A program made the translations under genes and the position numbers. A stretch of 64,000 nt of DNA, from the NCBI GenBank assembly GCA_041391505.1, contig JAWKNW010000016.1, positions 71,164 to 135,163 on the forward strand, written 5' to 3'. The stretch is from Rhodothermales bacterium. Its GTDB lineage: Bacteria > Bacteroidota > Rhodothermia > Rhodothermales > JAHQVL01. Under the pieces are notes generated by a model that saw only the letters and a program-made list of their open reading frames with translations, made no database searches and was not told the origin of the DNA. This document shows, piece by piece, positions 8,560 to 17,681 of the stretch; within the stretch, counting starts at the first letter, position 1, and each line of letters begins with the position of its first letter.

Positions 8560-9846
8560 TCACCTTCCCATCCATCGATTCCCCCCCTGCTCTTTCATGA
8601 GGTCGACATGGAGGGCGATATATGCGAACACGAACATAAAATGGCCGATATGCCTCGGGCGGAAAAACACCGACTCCTGGAGGTTGAACACCAGCAGGCT
8701 GATCACCAGCCACTTCCAGACCTGACCTTTCTTGAGCCGGCCCAGCCGCTTGAAATACGCCGCGATCATAACGAGCAGCAGCGAAAGCCCCACCAGACCC
8801 GTCTGGCTGAGCATGTCGATGTACCCCTCGTGCGCCTGGTTCGGCAGCCACGGAAAGGTCTCGAAAAGCGGCACGAGATGCGGGCTGTCCATCACCCAGA
8901 AGCCACCGATCCCCCAGCCCGTCAGAAACTTGCCCTCGTTCATCGCGATCACCGTCTGCCAGAGGTCGACGCGCCCGGTAAAGGTGAGGTCTTTCCCGAA
9001 CAACCCGAAAAACGAAGCGAGCAAATCGGGAGCGCCGACGACAATGATCGTCCCGATCAGCACCATCCCCGTCAGAAGCGCCGTGGTGTAGACCCGCGTG
9101 AACAACGGTTGCTCGAGCCACATGCTGGCGCGGGTGATCAGGAGCACCCCCAGCGTAACCAGGCCGGCGAGATACGACGTCGTGCTGCGCGCCCCGATAA
9201 ACAGGATGACCGTCAGCGCCAGCATCGCGTAGTGTGTCAGATTGATCAGGCGTTTCCGGTTGTAGGGGATGATGCCGCACCAGAGTACGATGCTGAACAG
9301 CGTGATCTGGCCGAGGTTGTTTTTCGTCGGCGCCAGACCGCGCCAGGCCGGAAATTCCCACTGGGTGGCTTCATGGATGAAGAGCACCGCCAGGATGCTG
9401 AGCGGGATATACAAAAACAGGATGGGCCGAAAATACCGGAGCGCTTCTTCCGACCATCGAAAATGCAGCAGGGCGGCCAGACAGATGATCACCTCGCCGA
9501 ACAGGCCGATCCAGCGCTTGATCGATACGATCGGATACGGCGACCAGGCCACGCTCAGCAGGCACCATGCCAGGAGCAGGGTGAGGTATTTTTCGGTGCG
9601 GACAAAGGTGCGAACCTGTTCCTGCTTGCCTACGAGCGAAGCCATCGAGACGACGAACAGGAGCGACTGGAGCTGGTTAAGCGGGTTGGACGTCTCGATG
9701 TCGCGGGGATCCGACGTAAAGTCCGGGAAGGGCGCCGAGGTACCGAAAAACGTAAAAAACAGATAGACCAGAAAGGCTCCCCGCGCCCATTTCTCGTAGC
9801 TCGATTCAGAATACGTACCGACGATCCGGTGTTCAATTGCGCGCAT
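8560..9846 (-). CDS. O-antigen ligase/polymerase-like membrane protein (Wzy/WaaL type)
   Basis: A protein of about 428 residues dominated by hydrophobic helices (about ten to twelve). A central Wzy_C-like segment (WRGLAPTKNNLGQITLFS, GARSTTSY) is followed by a large loop with LTGWGIGGFW and PNQAHEGYIDMLSQTG. The pattern of an N(N)-L block, a GxGxGxF block and an H-x-E/G-YxxxL block is typical of O-antigen ligases and polymerases that act on undecaprenyl-linked glycans in the inner membrane. I chose the ATG at 9846 (MRAIEHR). In-frame ATG at 9900 and TTG at 9927 are possible longer starts, and none has a clear ribosome-binding site. It is co-transcribed with the acyltransferase downstream. Confidence 0.87.
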   Translation of the reverse strand: MRAIEHRIVGTYSESSYEKWARGAFLVYLFFTFFGTSAPFPDFTSDPRDIETSNPLNQLQSLLFVVSMASLVGKQEQVRTFVRTEKYLTLLLAWCLLSVAWSPYPIVSIKRWIGLFGEVIICLAALLHFRWSEEALRYFRPILFLYIPLSILAVLFIHEATQWEFPAWRGLAPTKNNLGQITLFSIVLWCGIIPYNRKRLINLTHYAMLALTVILFIGARSTTSYLAGLVTLGVLLITRASMWLEQPLFTRVYTTALLTGMVLIGTIIVVGAPDLLASFFGLFGKDLTFTGRVDLWQTVIAMNEGKFLTGWGIGGFWVMDSPHLVPLFETFPWLPNQAHEGYIDMLSQTGLVGLSLLLVMIAAYFKRLGRLKKGQVWKWLVISLLVFNLQESVFFRPRHIGHFMFVFAYIALHVDLMKEQGGNRWMGR

Positions 9847-10100
9847 CTCGGAGTGCGGATCAGTGCCTTTAGAGCCCGGGGGTGCATGTGGAAACACCAT
9901 TTTCCCGGGGATAAGCCTCGACGTCAAGGAGGCAATCCGCGAAGTTACGCGTGTCGGCGGCCGCCGGCGTCCCTACAAAGGCGCATCCGCCCCCAGCCAA
10001 CGGCGCATCCCGTGTATCCATTTCGACCGGATGCCGTATCGCTCCCCTCCCCGGGTCACCTTCCATCCTGATCAATCACCGACCTCGCCACACCCGCACG

Positions 10101-10484
10101 ATGAAAAAACGCCTGATTTCCATCCTGATGCATGTATCCGCCGGACTGATGGGGGCCGGCGGGCTCCTGATGCTCTTCGCCGCGCAAGAAATGGCCGCGG
10201 CCCTCGGCGGAGAAAGCCACCTGGTCGTCGCGCTATGGGGAGCCGCATTGATCGGTTTCGGCGCGATGAACTGGACCGCCCGGTCGCTGCCGCTGGGCGG
10301 TATTTATGGGCGCGCCGTCGTCGCCGGCAACCAGGCGCACAGTTTCGTCGGCGCGATGGTACTGCTCAATGCCGCATATACCCACGCTGGGAACGCGCCG
10401 GTCGTCGCGCTCCTCGTCTTGTACCTCATCCTGGCCGCCGCCTTCAGCTACCTGCTCTTCCGCGCATCGGGACTCGACACCTGA
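10101..10484 (+). CDS. Small four-helix membrane protein, unknown function
   Basis: A 127-residue protein that begins MKKRLISILMHVSAG and consists almost wholly of four hydrophobic helices separated by short polar turns (NWTARSLPLGG, GNQAHSF). Such small membrane proteins of DoxX-like or DUF-type size are common and often lack assigned function. I see no catalytic motif. The ATG at 10101 is preferred over an upstream in-frame start at 9951, because the 50 extra residues are Pro/Arg-rich and overlap the region divergent from the O-antigen ligase. It stands alone on the plus strand. Confidence 0.75.
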   Translation: MKKRLISILMHVSAGLMGAGGLLMLFAAQEMAAALGGESHLVVALWGAALIGFGAMNWTARSLPLGGIYGRAVVAGNQAHSFVGAMVLLNAAYTHAGNAPVVALLVLYLILAAAFSYLLFRASGLDT

Positions 10485-10714
10485 CGCGACCGGGACCGGC
10501 TATTTCAGTCGATTTTCGGCGATAAACGGCCCGAATCGAATTTTTCTTACAGGATATGAAAAGGCCCTTAAGTGGCCGGGATTCCCGCCGATACACCACT
10601 TGTTACTCATGCGCACGCGCCGTGGACCGCGCACCCGATGTTCGCCTGTTCTTCGGGTCTCAGCGCCGGCACCGCGGCCACGCATTCCCCCCCAACGTCA
10701 TACCGAGTACCCCT

Positions 10715-10798
10715 ATGCTAGCTTCCCTGTTGAAATTCCTCTTCGGCGGCGAAACCGATCCTGTAGCCGAATCCATGGGCGTCGTCGATCGCTACTGA
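10715..10798 (+). CDS. Possible 27-residue small protein
   Basis: A short open frame begins MLASLLKFLFGGETDPV and ends VVDRY. It has an amphipathic or hydrophobic start and an acidic tail, unlike random GC-rich frames here. Its stop lies 31 bases upstream of a strong rho-independent terminator, the pattern expected of a short independent transcript. No ribosome-binding site is clear. The transcript might instead be a small RNA. No family is recognised. Confidence 0.35.
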   Translation: MLASLLKFLFGGETDPVAESMGVVDRY

Positions 10799-10829
10799 TC
10801 GATCCCAACACATCCCTGTAAAGACGATC

Positions 10830-10866
10830 AAGGGGTAGGTTCGCGCCTACCCCTTTCGTTTTTTAT
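10830..10866 (+). terminator. Rho-independent terminator
   Basis: A perfect 10-bp stem, AAGGGGTAGG (10830-10839) with CCTACCCCTT (10846-10855), closes a 6-base loop. It is followed by TCGTTTTTTAT on the plus strand. It ends a plus-strand transcript that contains at most the 27-residue ORF; the next larger plus-strand gene ends about 345 bases upstream. Confidence 0.85.
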
Positions 10867-10966
10867 CGGCTCCCGGCCGGCGCACTAAAGCGCGCGGCGC
10901 CATGTACGGCGTCGAGACCCTGTTTGCAGACACGCCGGCGCGCGTATGCCCTGATAGGCGTGTCCG

Positions 10967-11617
10967 TTATGTGGACGACCGTTTCCCAAGCCCGATCGTC
11001 TCGTCGCAAAGCGCATCGATCGTATCCTGCATGTGGCTGGACATTACGATCGAGCCGCCGTCCGCCTTGAAGCGTTTGAGGAGCCCGGTGACGGCATCCC
11101 GCGTGGCCACGTCGAGTCCGCGGAACGGCTCATCCATCAGCAGCAGCGCCGGCCCGGCGATCAGCGCGGCCGCGATCTGCGTCTTCTTCCGCATTCCGGT
11201 CGAATAGGTCGCGATCAGTTCCTCCCGGTGCTCGTCCAGCATCAGCACATCCAGCAGCGCGTCGATGCGGGCGCGGGCGTCCGCCCCCCACTGCCCGCGT
11301 TGACGCAGCACGAACGAGAGAAACTCGACGGCCGTGGCGTGCAGCGGGAGCGCATCCTCGTCGTGCACGATACCCACCTCGGCGAGGTATTCGTAGGGTT
11401 TTTCGTGGATATCGATCGTGCCATAACGGATATGTCCATCGCTCGGGTGGGCGAGCACCCACAGCATGCGGAGCAGCGTCGTTTTGCCGGCGCCGTTCGG
11501 CCCCACCAGCCCCGTAGCGGTCGCCGGCTCGAAGCGGTGCGAAAACCCGTCGATCACCGGCGGGCGCGTGCCGTAGCGTTTCGTGATGGCCTCGAGAACG
11601 AGCGGTTTAGCCAGCAT
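10967..11617 (-). CDS. ABC transporter ATP-binding protein
   Basis: A cytoplasmic ATPase of about 216 residues. Walker A is GPNGAGKTT, the signature is YSTGMRKKTQIAAALI, and Walker B is ALLLMDEPFRGLD, with the H-loop in MSSHMQD. The KxYG opening and GLDVATRDAV after Walker B fit the ABC-2/CcmA-like exporter class. The ATG at 11617 is preferred because AAAGG sits six bases upstream; an ATG at 11623 is also possible. Either start overlaps the 3' end of the membrane-protein gene upstream (stop at 11607), which implies translational coupling and marks the two as one transporter. The substrate is unknown. Confidence 0.92.
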   Translation of the reverse strand: MLAKPLVLEAITKRYGTRPPVIDGFSHRFEPATATGLVGPNGAGKTTLLRMLWVLAHPSDGHIRYGTIDIHEKPYEYLAEVGIVHDEDALPLHATAVEFLSFVLRQRGQWGADARARIDALLDVLMLDEHREELIATYSTGMRKKTQIAAALIAGPALLLMDEPFRGLDVATRDAVTGLLKRFKADGGSIVMSSHMQDTIDALCDETIGLGKRSST

Positions 11618-12800
11618 AAGCATCCTTTGGTTGTGCAACGAACGCAGCCACAAGGCCGCCGGCGATGTCGACGCCGACCCAGAGCACGACCTGCGCCGGG
11701 GTCCAGGCCTGCGACACGAGCGCAAGCAGGCCCAGGCTGAGCGCCAGGGATAGCGTCCAACGTCCATGAATCCAGGCGCGCACGCGCCGCCAGTCGGCAC
11801 GGGGCAGGTACTGCCGCTGCAGGGCCGGCGGGAGCGATGTGGCGCCCAATCCGCGCACGGCAGCCAGCTTCTGCCCGACGACGATCACGCCGAGGAGGAC
11901 CGCCGCCGCGGCCGGCGGGGCGTCGCGATACACCATCACCCAGAGCAGCAGGTGGCCAAGCGCGGTCAGGCGCCCCAGTGGCGCCCGCCGGTCGAGCTGA
12001 ACGAGTGCGAGCCAGGCGGCCGGTCGCAACCGAGATGGGATCCAGTAGAGGCTTTCGTACGGCAGCGGGCGCGCATCCGACACATGGAGCCGGCCGGCGG
12101 TAAAGATCTCCCGGAAGAAGGCGTTGCTATGGTAATAAAGCCGGTCGAACCGCCCCCGCGCCTGTTGCCACCGGATCCCCATCCCGATCGCCAGCACGAG
12201 GCCGGGCGCCAGGGCCAGCGCGGGATGGATGCTTTCCAGGAGCCGGCTCGCCAGATGCGCCGCCACCCCGACTCCATAGATCCGCGACGTGCTCATGAAC
12301 GCCGGCACCAGACCATCCGGCAGCGGCACCCCGTAGGGGGTGTTTTCCTTGATCCATCGGTACGCATCGCCCCGCCGGGCCTCACTCCACGCCTGCGAAA
12401 GCGGACCGAGTTTGTGGTAGTGCAGCAAGGCGTAGATCCCCACCCCTCCAATCGTGAGTCCGTAGGCGGCACCCCGCAGGACGCGCGTCGCATCCCACGG
12501 CGGCCAGAGGGCCAGGACCACCCCCGGAACGAGCAACCCGAGCACGACCGGCCGCCACGCCCGCCACTGGCTCGCTGCCAGCGCGGCCGGCGCGAGGTTG
12601 CCGAGCTGTTTGAGAAATTGCTGGGGGTCCGGCAGCGCGAGATGCGGGAGCGACGAACCGAGTACCCCGATGCCGAGCAGAACCAGGTATTCCATGAACC
12701 AGCGCAACGAGGCGGGGTCGCTCCCATAGGCCATGAGGCCGGCAAAGGCCGCGCCCGGGCCGGCCACGGCCCAGAAACGATTGGAATGGCGAGGTAACAC
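11607..12800 (-). CDS. Integral membrane partner of the ABC ATPase
   Basis: About 397 residues with eight or more hydrophobic segments, including GVLGSSLPHLALPD, WRPVVLGLLVPGVVLALWPPW and LSLALSLGLLALVSQAW. It does not show a clear ABC-2 permease signature to my eye. Its position directly upstream of and overlapping the ABC ATPase gene makes it the likely membrane component. I chose the GTG at 12800, because the longer in-frame start at 12983 would run into the divergent lipoprotein gene. Codon 23 is an ATG (12734) and is another option. Function beyond transport or membrane remodelling cannot be inferred. Confidence 0.72.
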   Translation of the reverse strand: MLPRHSNRFWAVAGPGAAFAGLMAYGSDPASLRWFMEYLVLLGIGVLGSSLPHLALPDPQQFLKQLGNLAPAALAASQWRAWRPVVLGLLVPGVVLALWPPWDATRVLRGAAYGLTIGGVGIYALLHYHKLGPLSQAWSEARRGDAYRWIKENTPYGVPLPDGLVPAFMSTSRIYGVGVAAHLASRLLESIHPALALAPGLVLAIGMGIRWQQARGRFDRLYYHSNAFFREIFTAGRLHVSDARPLPYESLYWIPSRLRPAAWLALVQLDRRAPLGRLTALGHLLLWVMVYRDAPPAAAAVLLGVIVVGQKLAAVRGLGATSLPPALQRQYLPRADWRRVRAWIHGRWTLSLALSLGLLALVSQAWTPAQVVLWVGVDIAGGLVAAFVAQPKDAYAG

Positions 12801-12930
12801 GGAGGGGATTCGGTTGAATGCCCCCCTTAAAGGGCCGAAAAGTCCGCAGGATCCCCGCGCTTGGGCATGTAGCCGGCGCGACGTATACTTCCGTCCCCTG
12901 ACACCTACGCCGCCCCGCGGCACGGATTCC

Positions 12931-13791
12931 ATGCCAGCGCCCCGCCTCATCGCACGTTGTGCCTCGCTGCTGCTCCTGGGCATCGCCGCCTCCTGCGCAC
13001 CGGAACCACCGGCACGGCTACACCCTGTCTTTTACGCCTCATTCGATGCCGGCCTGAGCGCCGACATCGCCGCCGGCGACTCCGTGCTCTACGTCGCGCC
13101 GACGCCGGACGCCCTCGATGCCCGCGAACCGCTCTCGACCGGAAACCCGCTGGCCCGGCGCGTCCCCGGCGGCCGCGCCGGCCATGCCCTGCGCGTGGCC
13201 AGCGACTGGAACCCGGTCGTCCTCTACCGCGCCGCGGGCAATGTGCCCTATGCGGCATCCGACTGGTCGGGCACGTTTTCGCTGTGGCTGAAGGTCGATC
13301 CGGAGACCGGGCTGGCGCCCGGCTACAGCGACCCCTTCGTGGTGACGGACAAGAACTGGGATGACGCCGCGCTGTACGTCGATTTGACCCAGGACGATGT
13401 CCCCCGCCATTTTCGGTTCGCCGCGTTTGCCGACAAGGCGGTCTGGAACCCGGAGCAGATCCCCTGGGATGACATCGCGCCGGCGATGCGCCCGATGATC
13501 GACGTGGCCGACCCGCCGTTCTCCGGCGACGCCTGGACGCATATAGCGCTCGTCTTCGAGCAGTTGAATACCGGCGGCGGGCAGATCACCGGCTATCTGA
13601 ACGGACGCCCGGTCGGAAGCCTGGAAGGCCGTGACCTGCGGCTCACCTGGGACCTCGACCGGGCCGTGATGCTGCTGGGCCGGCACTACACCGGCCTGAT
13701 CGACGAGGTCGCCGTTTTCGATCGCGCCCTGGAAGCCGGCGACATCCAGACCCTGTACGAGCAACCCGCATCCGACCTGTTCCGTCCCTGA
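12931..13791 (+). CDS. LamG-like (concanavalin-fold) lipoprotein
   Basis: A 286-residue lipoprotein. The signal peptide ends in the lipobox LLGIAASC (Cys at about residue 20). The mature part shows the pattern of a LamG/Laminin_G_3 jelly-roll: FYASFDAGLSADIAAGD at the start, WSGTFSLWLK in the middle, and WTHIALVFEQ...GYLNGRPVGS...LLGRHYTGLIDEVAVFDRAL at the end. Such domains bind carbohydrate or act as surface adhesins. The ATG at 12931 is chosen because the signal peptide begins there. The next gene, a DUF1080 lipoprotein, starts 15 bases downstream, so the two form an operon, probably linked to glycan binding or turnover in the envelope. Confidence 0.88.
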   Translation: MPAPRLIARCASLLLLGIAASCAPEPPARLHPVFYASFDAGLSADIAAGDSVLYVAPTPDALDAREPLSTGNPLARRVPGGRAGHALRVASDWNPVVLYRAAGNVPYAASDWSGTFSLWLKVDPETGLAPGYSDPFVVTDKNWDDAALYVDLTQDDVPRHFRFAAFADKAVWNPEQIPWDDIAPAMRPMIDVADPPFSGDAWTHIALVFEQLNTGGGQITGYLNGRPVGSLEGRDLRLTWDLDRAVMLLGRHYTGLIDEVAVFDRALEAGDIQTLYEQPASDLFRP

Positions 13792-13806
13792 AACCCTTCG
13801 CCTGCC

Positions 13807-14523
13807 ATGCGCGCACTCACCCTGCTTCTCCTTCTCGCCCTCGCCGGCTGCGTCGCCTCGGCGCCCGGAGTCCGAACCGAGCGGGCCGCCACGATCGACG
13901 GCGCCGGCCCCGGTTGGGAAGACCTCACCGAGGCAGACTTCGTGGATGTGAACGGCGATCCCGACACGTGGACGTGGGACGGCACCCTGGTACGCACGAC
14001 CGGCAACCCCATCGGCGTGTACCGGTCCCGGGAGGCATTCGAAAACTTCGAGCTGATCGTCGAATGGCGTCATCTCGAATCGGCGGGCAACTCGGGCGTG
14101 TTCGTCTGGGTGCCGCTGCAGGCGCTGGCCGGCCTCCCCCCCGGCAACTTGCCCGACTACGGCATCGAGGTCCAGATGCTCGACCACGGCTACACCCGGC
14201 AATACATCGAACGAAGCGGCAATGCGGCCGACTGGTTCACCACCAACGGCGACATCTTCCCCGTCGGGCACTCGGTGCTCACGCCGTTTCCGCCGACCTC
14301 CCCGAACGGCGTGCGCAGCTTCCCGCGCAAAAACCTGAGCCACGGCGTCGGCGAGTGGAATCACTACTACGTGCGGGCCATCAACGGCGAGGTGCGGCTC
14401 TGGGTCAACGGCGAGGAGGTCTCCGGCGGCACCGGCGCCCATCCGTCGCGGGGTCACCTCTGCCTGGAGGCGGAGGGCGCCCCGGTCGAATTCAGGAAGA
14501 TCCGAATCCGCCGGCTTCCCTGA
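13807..14523 (+). CDS. DUF1080 (3-keto-disaccharide hydrolase-like) lipoprotein
   Basis: A 238-residue lipoprotein with signal and lipobox LLALAGC (Cys17). The remainder matches the DUF1080 family: WTWDGTLVRTTGNPIGVYRS, the core FELIVEWRHLESAGNSGVF, YGIEVQMLDHGY, and the final WNHYYVRAINGEVRLWVNGEEV...GHLCLEAEGAPVEFRKIRIR. DUF1080 has a concanavalin-like fold and is often named 3-keto-disaccharide hydrolase. It is abundant in polysaccharide-degrading Bacteroidota, Planctomycetota and Verrucomicrobiota. It is probably co-transcribed with the LamG lipoprotein upstream. Confidence 0.92.
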   Translation: MRALTLLLLLALAGCVASAPGVRTERAATIDGAGPGWEDLTEADFVDVNGDPDTWTWDGTLVRTTGNPIGVYRSREAFENFELIVEWRHLESAGNSGVFVWVPLQALAGLPPGNLPDYGIEVQMLDHGYTRQYIERSGNAADWFTTNGDIFPVGHSVLTPFPPTSPNGVRSFPRKNLSHGVGEWNHYYVRAINGEVRLWVNGEEVSGGTGAHPSRGHLCLEAEGAPVEFRKIRIRRLP

Positions 14524-14760
14524 GCTCCTCCAGCCCCCGCGTTCCTTCGGCCTGGTCAACATCGCCCCCCCCGTCGGCCCTATCGGCGTCCGGATGGGTG
14601 TCGGTGAGGGCGAAACCATCAAAAATCCAGACAAAACCTCCCGGTGGAATTAGGAAATAGCAGGGTTCAGCGCCTATACTCCGGTGCGCTTTCTGCCGGG
14701 GGTCGCCCCCGCAGGAGCGCGGGACCCGCTTGCATCCTCTGAAACAAGCCCTTTCACAAC

Positions 14761-15876
14761 GTGGAACTCAACGCCGTAAAATTCGACAATCAGCAGTCGC
14801 AATCGTTCGTTTCGGATCTAAAAAAGCGGGTAAATGCGTATTTCGACACGCATCAGATTTCCCGAAAGGCCAATGGGGCGATGTTTTTTAAGACGTTCGC
14901 CATGCTGCTGATGACCTTCGGCCCCTACGCGCTTATCCTCACGAATCGGTTCAGCCCTTGGGAGATGCTCGGGCTGGCGGTGTTGATGGGGATCGGCATG
15001 GCCGGCATCGGCTTCTCCATCTCGCACGACGCGCTCCACGGCGCCTACTCGTCCAACCAGCGCGTCAACACGCTGCTCGGCCTGTCGTTCGACCTGCTCG
15101 GCGCCAACGGCTATCTCTGGAAGATCACGCACAACGTGATCCACCATACCTATACCAATATCCAGGGGATCGACGAAGACCTGGAAGTCTCCCCGCTCCT
15201 CCGGCTGTCGCCCGAATCCGAGCACAAACCCATCCACCGCTATCAGCACCTCTACGGCCTGGCGGCGTACGGATTTTCGACGCTGAACTGGGTATTTGCG
15301 AAGGATTACATGTATCTCCTGCGCTCCAGCCTCGGGCCCTACCGCAACGTAAAACATCCCCCCCGCGAAATCGCCATCCTGCTCGGGATGAAGGTCCTCT
15401 TTTATGTCTACACCATCGTGATTCCCCTGATGGTGCTCGATGTGACCTGGTGGCAATTCGCCATCGGCTACCTGGCGATGCACCTGACCGCCGGCTTCAT
15501 CCTCGGCGTCGTCTTCCAGCTGGCGCACGTCGTCGAAGGCCCCGAGCACTTCACGAGCAAAAACGGGGACTCGATGGAAGACGCCTGGATCGTGCACGAG
15601 ATGAAGACCACGGCCAACTTCGGCCGCTCGAACAAGCTCCTGTGCTGGTACGTGGGCGGACTCAATTTCCAGATCGAGCACCACCTCTTCCCCAAGGTGT
15701 GCAGCATCCACTACCCCGCGATCAGCCCGATCGTCGAACAGGTGGCCAGGGAGCACGGCATCCCGTATCACCACCATCCCACGCTGCGCGAAGCCGTGGC
15801 CTCGCACCTGCGCATGCTGAAGACGCTGGGCAATCCCCAGCCGACGCCCGTCCCCGAACCGGTCGCCGTTTCCTGA
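14761..15876 (+). CDS. Fatty acid desaturase (acyl-CoA desaturase, front-end type)
   Basis: A 371-residue membrane di-iron enzyme. The three histidine boxes are HDALHG (HxxxH), HNVIHHTY (HxxxHH) and QIEHHLFP (QxxHH). The Gln-type third box places it with linoleoyl-CoA/delta-6-like desaturases that add double bonds to long-chain fatty acids in the membrane. Four to six hydrophobic helices separate the boxes. The start is GTG at 14761, with no ATG near. A TATACT hexamer at 14675-14680 could be a -10 element but lacks a convincing -35. The gene is convergent with the amidase, with stops three bases apart. Loss of an N-terminal cytochrome b5 domain means electrons come from a separate donor. Confidence 0.94.
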   Translation: MELNAVKFDNQQSQSFVSDLKKRVNAYFDTHQISRKANGAMFFKTFAMLLMTFGPYALILTNRFSPWEMLGLAVLMGIGMAGIGFSISHDALHGAYSSNQRVNTLLGLSFDLLGANGYLWKITHNVIHHTYTNIQGIDEDLEVSPLLRLSPESEHKPIHRYQHLYGLAAYGFSTLNWVFAKDYMYLLRSSLGPYRNVKHPPREIAILLGMKVLFYVYTIVIPLMVLDVTWWQFAIGYLAMHLTAGFILGVVFQLAHVVEGPEHFTSKNGDSMEDAWIVHEMKTTANFGRSNKLLCWYVGGLNFQIEHHLFPKVCSIHYPAISPIVEQVAREHGIPYHHHPTLREAVASHLRMLKTLGNPQPTPVPEPVAVS

Positions 15877-15879
15877 CGG

Positions 15880-17595
15880 TCACTCGAGCGCGGGGCGCCG
15901 GAGGTGGAAGTCGGTCGCCTGCTGATACGCGTGCGCCACCGCCAGCGTCTCGGCGTCCTTGAATAGCCCGCCGATGAACGTGATGCTGCCGGGCGCGCGC
16001 CGGCGCTGATCCGGCGGGTTTTCAAGCGGATCGAACCGGTTCGGAACGCAGACGGCCGGATGGCCGGTCAGGTTGGTCGTCAGCAGTGTGCCGCCCCCGA
16101 ACGAAGGCGATACAAACACATCGACGTCGGCCATCACCGCCTCCATGTCCCGCATCAGCAGCGTCCGGTGGCGGTTGGCCTGCACGTATTCCACCGCCGG
16201 GATGAATCGCGCCTGCCTGAAGGAGTTGGGCCAGGACCCCGCGGTCTGCCGGACCATCCAGTCGGTCCGCCCCGAACGCGTCAACGCGTCGAACGACGCG
16301 GCGGCCTCCACGATCAGCAGCATCCGCATGGCGCCAATGGGCCGGTCCGGGAGCGCGATCGGCTTCAGGTCGTACCCCAGCGACCGCAGCACGTCCAGCG
16401 TGGCGGCATCGGCCTGCTTGCCGGCGTAGTCTTCTTCGAACGCCGACGCCAGATACCCCACCCGGATCGAGGCCGCGCGCGATGGATCCCATGCGAACGG
16501 CGCGTCGTAACTTGTGGCGTCGCCCTCGCCGCGTCCATGGATGGCATCGAATACCAGCGCGCAGTCTTCGGCCGAGCGGCACATCGGGCCCAGCTTGTCC
16601 ATCGACCAGGACAGCGCCATGGCGCCGCCCTTGCTCACCCGCCCGAACGTGGGCCGCAACCCCGTGATGCCGTTGCGCGTGCTCGGCGACACGATGGAGC
16701 CCAGCGTCTCGGACCCGATGGCGAACGGCACGAGGCCGGCCGAGACGGCAGAACCCGGTCCGGCGGACGACCCGCTCGATCCCTGATCGAGATTCCAGGG
16801 GTTGCGCGTGATGTCGTCGAACCAGACATCCCCCATCGCCAGCGCGCCCAGCGTCAGCTTGGCGACGAGCACGGCGCCGGCGTCGTCGAGCCGGCGGACC
16901 ACGTCGGCGTCGGCGTCAATCTCCTGGTCGCGGTACGGCGCGGCGCCCCAGGTCGTCCGGTAGCCCCGCACGGAAAGCAGGTCCTTGGCCCCCCAGGGCA
17001 CGCCGTGGAGCGGCCCGCGCCAGCGGCCGGCGTCCAGCTCCCGGTCGGCCGCCCGCGCCTGCGCCAGCGCGCGCTCTTCCGTCAGTGTAATCACCGCATG
17101 GAGCCGCTCGTCGTAACGCTTGAGCCGATCGATAAAGAACTGCGTCAGGCGGAGCGAGGTGATTTTGCGGGTCTTCAGCAGCGACGCGAGGCCGGCGACG
17201 GACAGGTAGGCCAGATCCTCGTCCGACCCCGGAAGCGCCGTGGCCGGCGGAGACCAGTCCGTCAACCGCCGCACGGGCCCCTGGGGTATCGTGGCCCCGC
17301 CGGCGCGCAGGTCGAACTGCAGGGCCGGCGCGACGCTGTTGACAAGCGGATACGCCCGCATCTCTCGGAACCCCTCGCGGTTGCGCTGGAGATCGTCGCG
17401 CATCATGGCGCGCTGCTCCGGGGTAAATGACAGGCCGGCGAGTTGCTCGGCCTGCTCGATCATCTCCACCGTAATCTCCGCCTCATCCTCCGCCGCGCCC
17501 TGCGCCGCGACCGTATAAAGGGCTCCGGGAAACAGTCCGCCCGAAAATCCGGCGGCCGACAAGCGGGCGAGAAAACGACGACGATCGAGCGGCAT
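15880..17595 (-). CDS. Exported amidase (amidase signature family)
   Basis: A protein of 571 residues from the ATG at 17595. The N-terminus MPLDRRRFLARLSAAGFSGG is a twin-arginine (Tat) type signal, so the enzyme is probably exported folded. The amidase-signature Ser-cisSer-Lys triad is visible: Lys in PWGAKDLL, and the Gly/Ser-rich block DQGSSGSSAGPGSAVSAGL with cis-Ser and nucleophile Ser. GSETLGSIVSPSTRNGITGLRPTFG follows as in family members. Between the signal and the catalytic domain lies a segment of about 100 residues containing LSFTPEQRAMM, seen in related Asp-tRNA/Glu-tRNA amidase-like secreted enzymes. The amide substrate is unknown. Confidence 0.92.
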   Translation of the reverse strand: MPLDRRRFLARLSAAGFSGGLFPGALYTVAAQGAAEDEAEITVEMIEQAEQLAGLSFTPEQRAMMRDDLQRNREGFREMRAYPLVNSVAPALQFDLRAGGATIPQGPVRRLTDWSPPATALPGSDEDLAYLSVAGLASLLKTRKITSLRLTQFFIDRLKRYDERLHAVITLTEERALAQARAADRELDAGRWRGPLHGVPWGAKDLLSVRGYRTTWGAAPYRDQEIDADADVVRRLDDAGAVLVAKLTLGALAMGDVWFDDITRNPWNLDQGSSGSSAGPGSAVSAGLVPFAIGSETLGSIVSPSTRNGITGLRPTFGRVSKGGAMALSWSMDKLGPMCRSAEDCALVFDAIHGRGEGDATSYDAPFAWDPSRAASIRVGYLASAFEEDYAGKQADAATLDVLRSLGYDLKPIALPDRPIGAMRMLLIVEAAASFDALTRSGRTDWMVRQTAGSWPNSFRQARFIPAVEYVQANRHRTLLMRDMEAVMADVDVFVSPSFGGGTLLTTNLTGHPAVCVPNRFDPLENPPDQRRRAPGSITFIGGLFKDAETLAVAHAYQQATDFHLRRPALE

Positions 17596-17681
17596 GCGAG
17601 GCGTGATCTGGTGAACGATACGCCCGAAAAGTACGACAGCGAACGTGGAAATGGAGGGGCTTATGGGGAGGAGGCTGCCGC

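Noticed and set aside
8608..10071. 487-codon plus-strand frame
   Set aside because: It is antisense to the O-antigen ligase-like gene; low-complexity charged text without motifs.
13039..14634. 531-codon minus-strand frame
   Set aside because: It is antisense to the LamG and DUF1080 lipoprotein genes, which have signal peptides and family motifs.
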